Below, piece by piece: positions 12,330 through 24,809 of a DNA stretch of 64,000 nt. Within the stretch, counting starts at the first letter, position 1. Every line of letters starts with the position of its first letter. A program made the position numbers and the translations under genes. The stretch is from positions 743,399-807,398 of the forward strand of contig VYZB01000209.1 of NCBI GenBank assembly GCA_013397455.1, read 5' to 3'. Source of the DNA: Crotophaga sulcirostris (lineage: Eukaryota > Chordata > Aves > Cuculiformes > Crotophagidae). A model generated the notes under the pieces. It saw only the letters and a list, made by a program, of their open reading frames with translations. It did not search any database and was not told the DNA's origin.

Positions 12330-14086
12330 CAGGAGAATCCTTTCCCAAACTGTTACTTAGTAAGGGCTAAATGCCACCACCAGACATCCACGGTAAAACC
12401 CTGCTGGCTTAGGCCAGATTTGGCTCCTATTTCTAACCCGAATCATAGGAGACTTCTAACCAGCAGCTACATAAACTGCTTCTCCTGACACTTACAGCTA
12501 TTCTTGCTTGTTAAGCATTTGCTATCTAATCAAAAAATACTCCCTGCCCCATGAAGTGCACAAAACAAAAGTTATTTATTCTGCTCCGGGCCAGTTCTTC
12601 AGTCAAATTAGCATTGCTGATTATTGTTTGGTCTCTACCAGGCTGGAAAAGGTCCTTCAGTTGGCTACTCTTACTTTCCGTGGTCACTGAGTAGAGTTAT
12701 GTCGGGGTCCTGCAGTCTGAACTGTGCAGGTATTTCATCACTGGATTTAAGGTAGCATGTGTGAATGCATTACCCTACTTAGATGCATAAAAAATAATTT
12801 CAACTGGGCTAAATTACCTTTATTATCAACCTTGGTAATTCCACCGCAGCCATTTTCCTGACTGATGTACGGAACACTATGAAATGAGTCCTCTGAGAAG
12901 AAGATGGAAAAAAACAAGACAGTGATCAATGGATTCAATTAGTTACAGTATAATTCTACCAAGATGAAAAAGATCAAGACGCAATGCAACTTCTCCACTT
13001 CAGCCAACAGAAGTTATGGAGAACCTGCCACTACTTTGAGGTTTTTTTTTAAACCCACTGTAACTACTAATCCATGTAATACAGAAGGAGAGGAATTACC
13101 AACAGTACTCAGCAAAATATTGGCAGTACAGAGAGGCTGTGCCACAGGTGGAGGCTCCGAAAGAGTGTTTTAATGGACTAGATACACATTATGTCTGTAT
13201 TTCTTCACACATAGAAAGCGTTATAACAACAGAGAGATTTCTCTAATGACAACAAAATAAAACCTTCCCAACAGCACATCCAAGCAAGAAATAACAATGC
13301 TGTCGCTATGCCGCAGAGGAACAAATTCCTCTTCTAATAATTCCCTCAACATTTCAAAACTCATGCTTTCAGCATCTTTCCCACATAACGCCAAGAAAGC
13401 AGATTCCCTTAATGCACGGGGTCATCTGAATCACACTCTGACTCCGAGGCGCACAAACCCCTCTGCTCTGTGCTATGTGACACCTCCTTGTCACAGGGGT
13501 CACAAAGCACAGGCACGTCCCGGCAGCCGATGCCATTTGTGGTAAGCGAGCCGGCCGGGAGGCCGTGACGGGGAAGAGAGGCACGAGGACGAGCATAAAG
13601 ACACAGTTTAGTTAATCACATTATTAAGATCTTCATCACCGAGAGTACTTAGCACATGGAAACAGTCGGTTTACAATACCGGAGGAGAGCAATCTGTATA
13701 TTACGCCCGGGACACTACAGCACGGGGAAATATGTAAATGTCATCATCTTAAAAGATAAAGGCATGTAGACAGTAGGGCTTTTTTGCATATAAAGGAAAT
13801 AAGATGAATGAATAAAGCTGATCAAATGATTAATAGAATCCATAATCTTAATCTTATTATTTCTAAAGAAGCAAAGGCTGTTCAGTTAAGAGCTAGTCAT
13901 CTCCATTTCATTAAGAACAATTATATTCCAACTGATCAAGATCTACACCACACAGCCCTCACAGCAGACACATTTTTATATTTCCTGTCATTTCAATGAG
14001 ACGAACAAAGTTGTTGGTGATTTGCGAGGCGAAAGCTTCGGAGATGGGTGTAAACAGATTTTAAACAACAGATCTGGTCAGGGTGA
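12330..14086. other. Intronic DNA; enhancer-like AT-rich block at 13590-14086 cut by the assembly gap
   Basis: No gene. From about 13590 the sequence becomes AT-rich with many homeodomain words (AGTTAATCAC, ATGATTAATAG, TCATTAAG) yet retains CpGs such as TTACGCCCGG, a combination typical of constrained non-coding DNA. The block runs into the N gap, so its right edge is unknown. Confidence 0.3.
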
Positions 14087-14246
14087 NNNNNNNNNNNNNN
14101 NNNNNNNNNNNNNNNNNNNNNNNNNNNNNNNNNNNNNNNNNNNNNNNNNNNNNNNNNNNNNNNNNNNNNNNNNNNNNNNNNNNNNNNNNNNNNNNNNNNN
14201 NNNNNNNNNNNNNNNNNNNNNNNNNNNNNNNNNNNNNNNNNNNNNN
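14087..14246. other. Assembly gap (160 N)
   Basis: A continuous run of 160 N. Any open frame crossing it is an artefact. Confidence 1.
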
Positions 14247-16215
14247 AAAAATACATTTTATAAAATATTTTCACACCCTGTTGGGTTAAGAGACAGTGGG
14301 TATTAATCCTATGGCTGCTACCCCAAGCTTCCTCTTTGTGGTCAGCAGAGAAGCTGTGTGGTTGGATGGAAAAGAGTCCAGAGGCATTTCTTTTTCCTCT
14401 CTCTTTTTTTTTAAAAAAAATCTGTGTTAAAACAAGAGAAAGTGGACCGGTTACACAGCAAAGCAAAAACCACAGCCAGCCCTCTCTGCTGTTGCTTTCC
14501 CCCTAAATGTGGCCTACAGCGATTCTGCTTTCCAAAAAAAGGTTTAATTTAAACCATACAGTGCTACAAGCTGCCACGTTTCCAAATTCCACATTCCTTT
14601 CTAATCTGTGCACTTCAGAACTGACAAATTCTGCTTCCAATGGTACCCAGAGTAACTGCAAAGAAGAAATTGCTGCTAACCCACCATTCCTTGACTCGAT
14701 AAGGAACACAGACACCACCCTCACCCCCACCTGCCCCCAACCCCTGGATTCTGCTGAACTTTTAAAATCATCATATTTAAGGGGCCAGACTCAATATTTG
14801 TAAAATCTTTAGCTCTCTGGGGAGACTTTTTGCACAGTGAGAAAAGCATTTCCAGGACTCCAGAGGGGGGAATTCCCAGCCTGGTATAAACCCACAGAAC
14901 TCCCCCGACGACTCTGCAAGAGCACTTTGCACCCGCTGAGACTCTGCCCTCGGTGCTCCATTTGCACAAGCCCACATGGACAAGGACGTCAGCTCTTCTC
15001 CGCCACGCAGCCCAAAAGTGAGCAGCACAGCAGAGCCTTCCCTCATCTGAAGTTAAACAAATAACATCCTCAGTGGAGAGGACGGGAGCAAAGAGGACGC
15101 CCTGCTTTGTCCCCAAGCAGGAATGGCCCCTGGTGACAGTAGATGGCTGCAAGAGGAGCCAACGATTTTGCATCGCTGTGGGAGACCTGTGGGGAAGGGA
15201 CCAAAGCCTTCAAAGACCATTGTGGTGGAGCCCCTCCAGCTCAGTGACAGTCTGAGGGTAACCTGAGGGTACTCATGCAGCTGGCAGTGGGCTGGGGGCA
15301 CACACGCTGCTATGTCAGTCAGATCCTAGGCTGGAGAAGGAACAGCCCTGGGGTGGCTGGCAAAGCCCGTTGGGGTCCCCTGGGAACTCACATTCCCATC
15401 CATAGTTTTGTGCTATGCTAGGCTGGATGAGCACCTGGGCCACCACCATCTTCCTGGAAAGTGCTCGCCCACGTTGTTTGGCCTGCAACCATAGAAGTGA
15501 GCATTTCAGTTGCCCAGCAGACGTGTTTATTTCTGCTCTGGGTCTTTCTGGCCCTCCTGTAGGTCTACAACACAACCAAACACAAAACGTGTCAACACAG
15601 GGTAAAAGAATTAGCCCTTCAGCAGCCTTAGTCCTCTCACCTTAACTGATGTTCAAACAACATTATCATCATTTCAGGGCACACACACAACTATTTATCA
15701 TAGCTCCTGCAAACAACCTGCAGCACTCTACTGCACGGTGAGGCACAGGAGTAAGGAACAGGGACTGGACAGACTTGACTCCATGGAAATGTAGGAAGTG
15801 CAGCCCGCCTGGGCTCCTGCACCTGTCTTCTGAACGGGGCTGCACCCACCTCCTGCCAACCCAGAGCACAGGAGAAGCATATGTCACATCTCAAAAATCA
15901 TGGCATTTTCAGACTTCTTTTTTTCTCTTTGCCTTCTGCTTTCTCATCCACTGAAGTGCAGACAAGGAACATTTTCATGCTCCTCTCAAGAGTCAGAAAC
16001 TTGAGCTTTTCTCTTTTTTCTTCTGCTTTTTTTATGACAGCTGAGATGCACATGGAAAATCTTTTGATACCTGGAACCTTAAGGAAACCATCAAACCTTG
16101 GGAGACTCACCATAAGAGCAACTGCCTGGTAACCGCACGCATCTTTTAACCACCACTTAAATCACTGAATAGCTCAGCTCAATGCTTACTTTCAAGTAAT
16201 GTCAGAAGTTGAGTG
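14247..16215. other. Intronic DNA without recognisable genes
   Basis: Mixed composition with GC-moderate patches at 14850-15480. The longest frame (14721-15173, minus, 150 codons) has no recognisable domain and overlaps others in several frames. Nothing further was seen. Confidence 0.6.
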
Positions 16216-16220
16216 TAGAA

Positions 16221-16255
16221 GGCCAGATTCTCAGCCAGTGTAAATCCAATTCAGT
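16221..16255. repeat. Fragment of an ancient amniote palindromic repeat (GGCCAGATTCTCAGC family)
   Basis: GGCCAGATTCTCAGCCAGTG followed by TAAATCCAATTCAGTC matches the left arm of a dispersed palindromic element I know from sauropsid genomes (GGCCAGATTCTCAGCTGGTG, TAAATCAG). Only one arm is present. Confidence 0.4.
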
Positions 16256-16259
16256 CGCA

Positions 16260-17400
16260 GGCTCTTTCCCTGCTCCCGAATCATTGTGTTTATATTCAGA
16301 CAATACACTCGACAGGCACCAGATGAGCGTTTTTAGCCTCAGCTCAATGATTTTTCTGGAAATGGAAAGAGCTTAGCTGTGGGATCTCTGCCAGGGTAGG
16401 AACTCTGGGATTTTTTGAGGCTGGGATTTTCAATAGGAGCTGGGTCCCTATTTCCCTCGAGCTCCTTTGAAAGTCCAAGCTGATGTTAATAAACTCAATC
16501 AGGTCCTTTTAAAAAAGAGAAGTAGTATAAAACTGGCATGGAATAAAAAACTATATTGATGCAATACATGCCTTAAGTCGGCAAAACATTCAGATTTAAT
16601 ACTAGCATAAACCTGAATTTTTATCACTTCTGCGAGGGTAGTCCGATAAGGTCTAAAGTTTGAGTAAACGTCAGTCATTCTCAGTTGTCCCACTAGCAAT
16701 CCCATAATGGGATGTGCTAGCCAAAAATGGAAAGGAGGCACAGCATCTGCTTATGTTTAATTTATTTTTGCATTTTGGCGTGTTGTCCCGGGAGAATCAA
16801 TGTTTTTAAGTGGCTGCATCTTTTTGAGCCAGCTTGCTGTCCTTTGCTAACACATCAAGGACATGTTTCTGGAAATGGAACACACTCCCGTTGAAACCAG
16901 GGAGGTACAGGTATGGCAATCTCACAGTTTTAAAATTTAATATGTGTTTTTAGAGTGAAATCCCCTCAGTTTCACTCAAACTGAACTATAGGCTCCCCTC
17001 CTCAACAAAGCCATAATTCTCATTAGGAGTGAATGTGCATGGATCACGGAGAGCTGCATAAATCCACTTACGGCAGGTCTGCACTCTGGCTAAACTGAAG
17101 TATAGCGGGCACTGATGTCCAGTTACTCTGGGTTCATACAGAATTGTTAATGGCTGATATCAACCCACTGGTTTTAATAATTGCTGCTTTGAGTACGTAT
17201 CTGCCAGGGAAGCAGCGAGCCTTGCAAAGCCATGCAGGGCAAGGACCAAGCACAAGCACAAGCCTTGCACCTCTGGAAGACCCTCGCAAGATGTTGGCCA
17301 GAGCACATTATGCTGATGGCAACGGTGTGGGAGCCATCAACACAACAACACATGGAATGGAATAATGCATTTGTTTTTAACACTGGCTAAAATAAATAGC
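16260..17400. other. Intronic DNA without recognisable genes
   Basis: AT-rich intron with short frames only. I see no repeat, RNA gene or regulatory cluster worth calling here. Confidence 0.6.
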
Positions 17401-18135
17401 AGAGGGGTTTGGTGCACACTTTGATTTTCGAATGCTAATTTCACTTGAACAGTAAGCTCGTTTAATATGTAAAAGTGGTTCTGAAACATAAAGGTGCATG
17501 GATGTCATAACTAAAATGGGGTGGATCGCTGGGTTTTTAACAATTTCGCAACAAGAAAAACTAGTCACATGCTGGGATGTTTTATGCCAAGTCTCAGCCA
17601 GAGCAAAATTTTACAGCCGAGTTATAAACCCTTGAAAATAAGGGTTTATAATAGAAATGCTGACAGACCCTTAATTATAGCAGCACTAGCGGGCACCGTT
17701 GTAATAAGGTCCACATATTTTCCTCTTTGATCATTATTTATAGGATGCATTGGAAATCATCCCATTTACAACTATATGCCCGCTCAGCTAGGTGGAGTTT
17801 TATCCATTAAGAAAGGGAAATACAAAGTCGGCTGCTGAAGGGAGCCGGGGGCTTTACCTCCTGGTGCTCCCGAGGCGAGCCAGCCCCGAGCTGCAGGCAG
17901 TGACTGATGCCTCTACTCTGCTGGTTTGTATAAGGGGTTGAAGTTCAGGCTGGTGCAGTGCAGCATTCCCCGGGACCTGCTGCCTCCTTAGGCAGGCGAT
18001 TAATCACTTGATCGATAGACCATATGATTAGGCACTAATAGCTGATAGGAGGAGAGAATAAACAACCATAAATTTGCTTTGTACCGAGTAATCCAAGTGT
18101 AAGAGAGGTCAGATAATGGCCACATAAGGTCATGT
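17400..18135. promoter_or_regulatory. Candidate enhancer / conserved non-coding element
   Basis: A dense group of words lies at 17998-18132: GATTAATC (17998-18005), ONECUT-like ATCGATAG (18011-18018), GATTAGG (18026-18032), OTX-like TAATCC (18089-18094) overlapping NKX2-like CAAGTG (18094-18099), and two AGGTCA half-sites (18106-18111, 18127-18132) 21 bases apart. CpG-bearing words such as TGATCGATAG survive in AT-rich surroundings. Enhancer status is inferred and needs alignment to other amniotes. Confidence 0.4.
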
Positions 18136-18149
18136 TGCCTAAGGAGCCC

Positions 18150-20125
18150 ATATGGGAAAGATGGAAGACACATACATTTTTAAATATCTTCAATTATTAT
18201 TGTATTGCTGGGCAGGACTTGGGCTGCCGATGCACCCCTCTCTTTGAGTACGGGCAGGCTGTCGTGCCCCAAAGCAGGCTGATATCAAACACCGACAGCC
18301 GTTTCCACATCAAGAAAAAAAAACAACCTCAAAAACCTCAGGTTGTGTGATGATTTCAAACTAAACATCCGCGTCAGCTGTGGTGGGTGTAACTTCACTG
18401 ACACTGGGAGGTCCAGGTCCGTTGGCTCTGGAACTGTGCCACTGCAAGAAAACGGGGTGGCCGAGGCAGGCCCCGCACCCCCCGTTTTGCCGCTGCAGTA
18501 TCCGGGTTCTCCGTGCAGGTCCCAGCCCCGCTCCAGCCACGGCCTCAGCCAGCAGCGCCCGGGCAGGATGCTCAACAGAAAAGCTTTCCTTCAAAGGGCC
18601 ATAAATCTCTGGCTCCCCAACCCCTCACCCTCCATCCCTGCCTCCTGCCTTTTCTAAGGCTCTCCTCTTCCCCTGCATAAAAAATGGTCTTTTCAGGACT
18701 CGAGATTCAAACCAGGTTTACAGCCTTCCCCCCCCCCCTTTTTTTTTTTACAGTAAGCATACCCTTTGTCTATGGCAACGAATTTGAGAAGAAACAAAAA
18801 TGGTTGGTTAAAAGGAAGAAAAAAATACTTCAGTCACCCCAACAAAGGCAAGGAGTTTACAAACCTTCCCCGTCAGCGCCTGGACACAGGCACAGTACTT
18901 ACTTCATTAAGTCGAAACAAAACTCGACCAGTAAAACCGTCAGCTCCGTCGGAGACAGCCAGCAGGCCCCTTGCAGCATGTTCCTGATCGACCATCAGCA
19001 GACTATGGAGATCGCTTTTTCTGCCCAACAGTCATGGGGATAAATGCCCTCCTTTATCTTTGGGGTATTTCTAAACTCCCCTTTTTCCAATGACGAGACA
19101 TTCATGGGCTGCAATCTTATTTTGTTGCTTCCCAGCATTAGTGGGAAAGTGCATTGAGGGCTGCCAGGCTCTCCCTCCTGCACCGATGCCTCCCTCCCTG
19201 TGCACTAACCGTGAGCACGGGTGTGTGCAACGACACATCCTCACATTTGAAACCAGCAGACAGGGATGTTGCTCGCCTTGGTTTTAAAATGAAGCTGTGC
19301 TTCAGATAGGGTGGAGGCCCCTGAGCATCAAGGAGACTGAGACTGGAGTGCTCCCACAATGTCAAGCAATTCAAAATCACTGGAGTGCTGCAAAGACTGT
19401 ACGTACACTTGACTTTGTGAGTGAGCACACGCAGTGTAGACCCGTGCAAAATCACCGCAGCACTTCCAGTTCCCTTTTTTCCATTTTATTTTATAAGTGA
19501 ATTGCACCACGGACCTTACTACCCACCTGCTGCACCCATCTGAAGAGCAGGTTTGACCCTCCCGTTGGCACAGACACGAGTTCTTCAGGTCCTGCCCTCC
19601 CCTGCTTCGCTTTGGAAGAAAGGCTTCTACCATTTAACACTAACACACTTCACTTCGAAGGCGGCACACAGATGTGTTAAATTAAAGATGGCTCCTCAAC
19701 AACCTGCAGTGTCAACACCAACCACTAAGGCAGTCAAGGGCTTGGACCACATGCTCTGGGATCTCCACCACAGGGCTGGACACTTTACTTCAGCCAGAAC
19801 TTTTGAAAACAACTAGAGAAATCACAATAGAGTGTTAATTTGACCTAACGAGCAGGTTTTTATTTCTTTGCATACTTTTTAACTACCAAGCATTTTCTCT
19901 TGCGATAACTACTCTTTTTTCCTTTCCAGCTTGGGTGATGCAATGTGAGAAGCGTCCCCAGCCAGTTCTGCCATCACTCCCAGCCTGGGGGGGCGCAGCC
20001 TCCAGCTACAGAACTAAAGGCAAGTCCTCCTCACAAGAAATAGCGACAAGTTTCACCTAAAAAAAAAATTTCCTTTTTGTACTCAGTCCTCCTGCTATTT
20101 TTGTCCCATCATACCTTGGCTCCAC
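18150..20125. other. Intronic DNA: GC-rich patch and a C11T11 tract
   Basis: A GC/CpG-rich patch covers about 18370-18560 and a tract of 11 C followed by 11 T lies at 18728-18749. The remainder is ordinary intron. The frames in the GC-rich patch overlap on both strands and are not credible genes. Confidence 0.55.
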
Positions 20126-20129
20126 TGCG

Positions 20130-20480
20130 TGCTTCAGTGGAAACACAGCTTTTATAACTATCTGTTACTCTAGCAAATAATATTCATGGGTGTAATTACA
20201 TTTCAATCCACCGGTGCAGTTGTCTGGCTTACCCAGCCAGTGCATCCTTAGCCATCTGCTCTAGGGTTTAATTTTCAAAGTAAACCTAGGAGTAGAAGGG
20301 GGTTTCCCGTGATAAATTCATTCAGACCCATCCGGTACATATTCATTTGTGCCATAAATAAAAAGTAGGAGAACAAAAGTATTAACAAAAATATGAAATA
20401 TTACTGATCTGTTTAGCTGGAGTAATTTTTCTCTAAATAATCATTTCAGTTTTCATCAGGAACTCAGTTAACGGTGAGTG
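20130..20480. promoter_or_regulatory. Candidate enhancer / conserved non-coding element
   Basis: AT-rich block with GTGTAATTACATTTC, ATTCATTCAG, ACATATTCATTTG, GGAGTAATTTTTC and AAATAATCATTTC homeodomain-type words and a retained CACCGG CpG. It lacks simple repeats. Conservation is inferred from texture only. Confidence 0.3.
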
Positions 20481-20759
20481 AGAGCATCTACACCTAAGTG
20501 CAGACCTTCGCCCTCCCACCCTTTACTCCCCTTGGTGGTTAAAGCAGCCGGAGTTGGTTTCCTGCAGTGTGAACTCTCACGTGCTCTTCAAGGATACTGA
20601 CATTCATTTCATTATTTTCCCTCCCAAACTTACACAGTGGGCCTGTATTCAGAAAGCGCGCATGAATAATGCAGATTTTAAAACCGCATTATTGCAAAGG
20701 ATGTCAAGTTCACACACTGTCAACACTAATAAACTCCCCAAAGTGCTAAAATCCAGGAC

Positions 20760-21400
20760 ATCTACCTCCCCCATCCCTCCGTCCCCCCTCGAAGGCGACC
20801 GGGGAGCGCCGGCAGCCCCTGTGCCCTGCCTGCCAGCACAGCCTCTGGCGAGGCAAACCATGGGCACCAGAGCACCAGGACTGACCACGCCACCCCCGGA
20901 AAGACACAGCACTGAGGGCTTTCACACCCTCACGGACCTGAGAGAGCCCAGCCAATGTTTGATGTTATTTGTCACTGCTGTGGGTGGACCCCGCGGGGGC
21001 AGAGGCGGCCCAGCCCCTGCCCTGACCACCTGCAATCTAATTTAAGAGACGGAAAAACAAGTGAGGGAGACAAACGCTCAGAGGAATGGGGTAACAGCAA
21101 CAAGGTCACATTGCTACACTGGCAGCTATTGCCAAACTCGCAAACTATCTGAAAGTTATTTATATATAAAATAATTGAAATCAGCTGTCCCATCCTGCCA
21201 CCCCATCTCGCCACGGCAGGTCTGCTCGTGCCTTGCACGCCATGTGCTGGGACAGTCCTGGAGCCCTGGTGGAGGTGGCTGCAGCGGCCGCAGCCGGGGC
21301 CTGCGCACAAGGTGGTGCACGGCACAGCACGGCGGCCGAAATGCTCTGGGCACAAAGTCACCTTCTCCCTGGGCACAGGCGGGGTTGGCATGCAGAGGAT
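20760..21400. other. Pair of GC/CpG-rich patches
   Basis: Two GC-rich blocks (about 20760-21030 and 21180-21400) with many CpGs, including a GCGGCCGC word. They are separated by a MIR-like SINE. No first exon or TATA word is obvious. The frames here, up to 170 codons on the minus strand, are compositional artefacts. Confidence 0.5.
20985..21135 (-). repeat. MIR-like SINE with 3' tail of the amniote type
   Basis: Read on the minus strand it has TGCCAGTGTAGCAATGTGAC, CTTG, a decayed CTCTGAGCG / CTCACTTG core, then TTAGATTGCAGGTGG and GGGCAGGGG. This follows the MIR order and ends in the TTAGATTGTAAGCTC / GGGGCAGGGA tail seen in amniote MIR relatives. Confidence 0.45.
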
Positions 21401-21429
21401 CTCTGCAGAGGACTTCCAGAGGCAAGTAA

Positions 21430-23135
21430 CGGGCTCAGGGGCACGGGCAGAGCATCCCCTGATCTGATGACAACTCAACACCAACTCTCAGTATTTTCAA
21501 AAAGTGAAACCCATCAAAACAACCCAGTGAGCAGGATCCAGGAGCTGAATTCAATCTACATCAGTGAAAAGAATAACGTACACTTCTTGCCTGGTAGAAC
21601 CAAGGGTTTTTGATGCCCTTTTTCAAACTTTGTGAAATACTTTCACCACAGGCATCACTGTGGGTGAAAGCAAAACACAGGGAGGAGAATGAATGCTTCC
21701 TCAGGTGTTTGCTTATGCATTAATAATGTTTAAAACGTCATATCCTACCAGCATGTCTGAGATGCATGATCTACCCAACGGACAGTCTTTCTTGGCCCAG
21801 CATTAGAGAGTTACAACACCTGAAAATATTTGACTCCTCTAGATACAGTACAGATGAAAAATATGTTTGGAAAGTTGAAGAGTCAGGAGGTGGGAGAAGA
21901 CTCTGGCCACACTGGAAACTAGAAGTTGGAAGGATTATTCCAAGTTCCACAAAGCCTTTGAGATTCTCACATGAAGAGCACTACCAATCCGCAGCACTGA
22001 CACTGTTGTTAGCACCTTCAAGGAGGAGTGCACTAACAGTCTACACACACTCGAGCAGACACCTCCGTGCACAAAAGCAGGACCATCAGAAAGAGTTTTC
22101 CTTTGTTCAGTTTGCACAGGCAGAAGAGCGCACCCAGACTGACAGACGCGTGGGGAAGACCCTGATGCAGAGCAGATCGGTGCCGTCCCGACTGGGTGTC
22201 ACCTACTCTCCTTTCCATGCTAACAGGCAGTAGAGTCAGTTTCACAGGTAGAAGCAAGACAACCAAGTAGCTGCAGTCCAACCTGTGCAGATAAGAAGAG
22301 ATCAGGATGGCAAGAGGTCATCCTCGGAGCCATCCGTGATCTCTGCCCCGGGCATGAGGTCATCCTGATCCTACTGCTTCTCTCACACCGTCTCCTGCCC
22401 TTACTTGACACGCGGCAGGAAGACGAGACACTATGGGCAAGTGTCAAAACGAATTCTCAGCAGTGAAACATCACCGACACCACCTCATGGCCCCTCTGCC
22501 TTCCACGTCCCACCCAGCCCCAGCCCAGCCTCAGTGCTCCATGCTAGTTAAAGGGATTGAGTTATTTTCCAGAAACATCAAGAGTGAAGGGCTTTGCTGA
22601 GATGACTTTTGAAAATAATCAATGCACTGGACCTGCTCGTTTTTTCTACAGCTCCTAGAACACCATGTGAAGGGAGAAAGTTTGCAGGCGGCAGCCTGGT
22701 CCTTCGCGCCCCAGGAATGGCAGGCTGGCCCTGGGCGAGAGACGCGATGCAGACGCGCAGTGAGACAGGATGTCTTCCCACAGAAAGACCAAGTAAATAG
22801 TGCATAATGACAGGATTTCTATTATTGATGCTTCAGCAAATCATCTTGGATCCTCAAAGGATCAATTAATCATTGGGATTGTCAACACCCAACTCTGTGT
22901 TCTAAGTTTTTGCCATCCAACTCTCCCATCCTCCCCTACACACAAATGATGCTGGGGGCACGGTGCCAAACGAAGCGGAAAAAGAAAGAAGGGGAAAGAA
23001 AGCCCTGAACAGAGAGGCTGTTGTCAAGGCCGGACCCTCGCATTGGCGAGGAAGATCAAATGCAGCTGCCCCCATGGCTGCATGTGGTTAAGCCCGCCGT
23101 GCCTGAGGGCAGGCGGGATGGGGAGCAGCCAGGCA
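21430..23135. other. Intronic DNA without recognisable genes
   Basis: Mixed intron with frames up to 155 codons (21766-22233, +) that carry no domain signature. No repeats were recognised. Confidence 0.6.
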
Positions 23136-23139
23136 GCCT

Positions 23140-23395
23140 ACGACGGGCACAGATAATTAAATCATCCGATTGCCGGGCAGGCCACATTAAGAAGCTCATC
23201 GGTTTGCATGTGGCCCCTTGCTGTGGCCACCCGTGAGCTAAGTCTTGCCTAGATGCTAGTAGACAATTAAGACAAATTGTATGGCTGAAGATCAGACTAG
23301 AGCACTGCCAATGCCCTTGCCTGGAAGCTCCGCTGAAGAATGAGGGCACATGTGTGTGGGAACCAAGGCTCGGAAGAGAGCTTTTAATGAACAAC
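23140..23395. promoter_or_regulatory. Candidate enhancer with an 8-bp hairpin
   Basis: The block contains ATAATTAAATCATCCG, GACAATTAAGAC and an exact inverted repeat GGCCACAT (23180-23187) / ATGTGGCC (23208-23215) with a 20-base loop. CpGs are retained in otherwise AT-rich words. Enhancer function is inferred. Confidence 0.3.
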
Positions 23396-23399
23396 GTGC

Positions 23400-24050
23400 C
23401 AGCACTTGTTGCCAGAACACACTCTTCATTTCAGCTCTTGGAGAAAACAAAACCCTTAAAACCAGAGTTTACTACATTTCACTGATCTTCAATATGGCTG
23501 GAACTTCAGGATGCTTCTCCTCAAGCTAAGTTTGTATCAGTGAAAATATGCTTCTTGTTAAAGAAACTATTTAAAATGTGGAATCTAAAATCAAGCAAAA
23601 ATAGCAGACAGTATGTTCAGCTTCAAAATTGGCTTGCGCTCAACCAAGTATACCATAAACAGAAGGCAGAACTGACTATTTTTATCTTAACAGCCCTTGG
23701 GTGATTAAAATTTGGGGCCAGAATAAACAATTTTTTTCCCCATTCCTAGCAAGAGAATATGTGACATGGGTTTGGAGTCCTAATTTTTTAACTCCCTTCC
23801 TAGCTATTAGTTGTTTGCATTCGAAATGTTCCCATGTACCCAACAGCAGAAAGGCTGCACTGCACCAGGCACAGGATGACTTATAGGAACACACAGACCA
23901 CTGTGCCCTGAAGAGATCACCGTGCAAGATAAGCCAAAGACAACAACCAAGTGCTAAGAGGGAGCAGGTGAAAAGTTAACAAGGTGAGGAATGCACAGAT
24001 ACGCAACATGTGCGATTTTTCTTTATGAGGTGTAGTGTCATGGGCAGCTC
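23400..24050. other. Intronic DNA without recognisable genes
   Basis: Ordinary AT-rich intron. Nothing callable was seen. Confidence 0.6.
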
Positions 24051-24059
24051 CTGTGGCCC

Positions 24060-24800
24060 AAAGACACACAGGAGAGGAGAGCTGTAAGGATGCACCGAGG
24101 ATGGAAAGGACCCGATGAGGTCAGGGAAGGTGGTGGGCGAGGTAAACACAGAGGTGCTTCTGAATCAAGGGGAAACGAAGGCTGGAGGAAAGAGAAGGGA
24201 GAGAGGGCAGAGCAGAGGAGAACAGTGATCAGACACGCAAGGGCTACAGGAGAGCACGGCTGGGAGTCTGAGATGCTTCAAGGAGCAGCACAGCCAGGGT
24301 CAAAGGCCAGGTATAAAATTGAGCATCAGCATGAGATGGCGTACAGCGCGCCTGAGAGAAGCCAGGACACAGAATTTACAGCTTTGCAGCAGCCAGGACC
24401 AGCAAAAGGCGGCGATCAGATGTGGAGGGGTGGGCAAGGCAAGAAAGAGCCAGGGAGGCACAAATCTGTTTGCAAGTTTGTGGAACAAGAAGTTGAAGGT
24501 GGAGCCCAGGTTTTGGCCACCAGTTGGCAGTGGTTCCAGCAACTGGGGGAAGGAGAATAAGGCAGCGATGGGAAGAGGAGGAAGCAAGAAAGTCACTTCT
24601 GATGCTATTAAATAATGTTGATGGTTTAATTGCTTCTGCAGAAGCAGCTTTGGAAAGGGGTTGAGCCATGGGACTGAGTAGAGGAAGGCAGAGCAGAGCA
24701 GGAGCAACAGACTGGGCATTACAACAGCTGAAGCCTTGGGAGAAGAAGCAACTGATTTGAAAGAAGGTAGAGGAGGGAGCGTAACGGGGGGATTCTGGGA
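24060..24800. other. Long purine-skewed segment of unknown origin
   Basis: The plus strand is strongly enriched in A and G with few pyrimidine runs for about 740 bases, without being a simple repeat. It produces a 195-codon minus-strand frame (24300-24887) rich in Leu, Pro, Ser and Phe, as expected when pyrimidine-rich DNA is translated. It could be a decayed transposon body or a purine-skewed regulatory region. I do not recognise it. Confidence 0.35.
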
Positions 24801-24809
24801 TACCCCCAA

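Noticed and set aside
14022..14466. Frames crossing the N gap on both strands
   Set aside because: They contain more than 50 unknown residues and exist only because N positions do not create stops.
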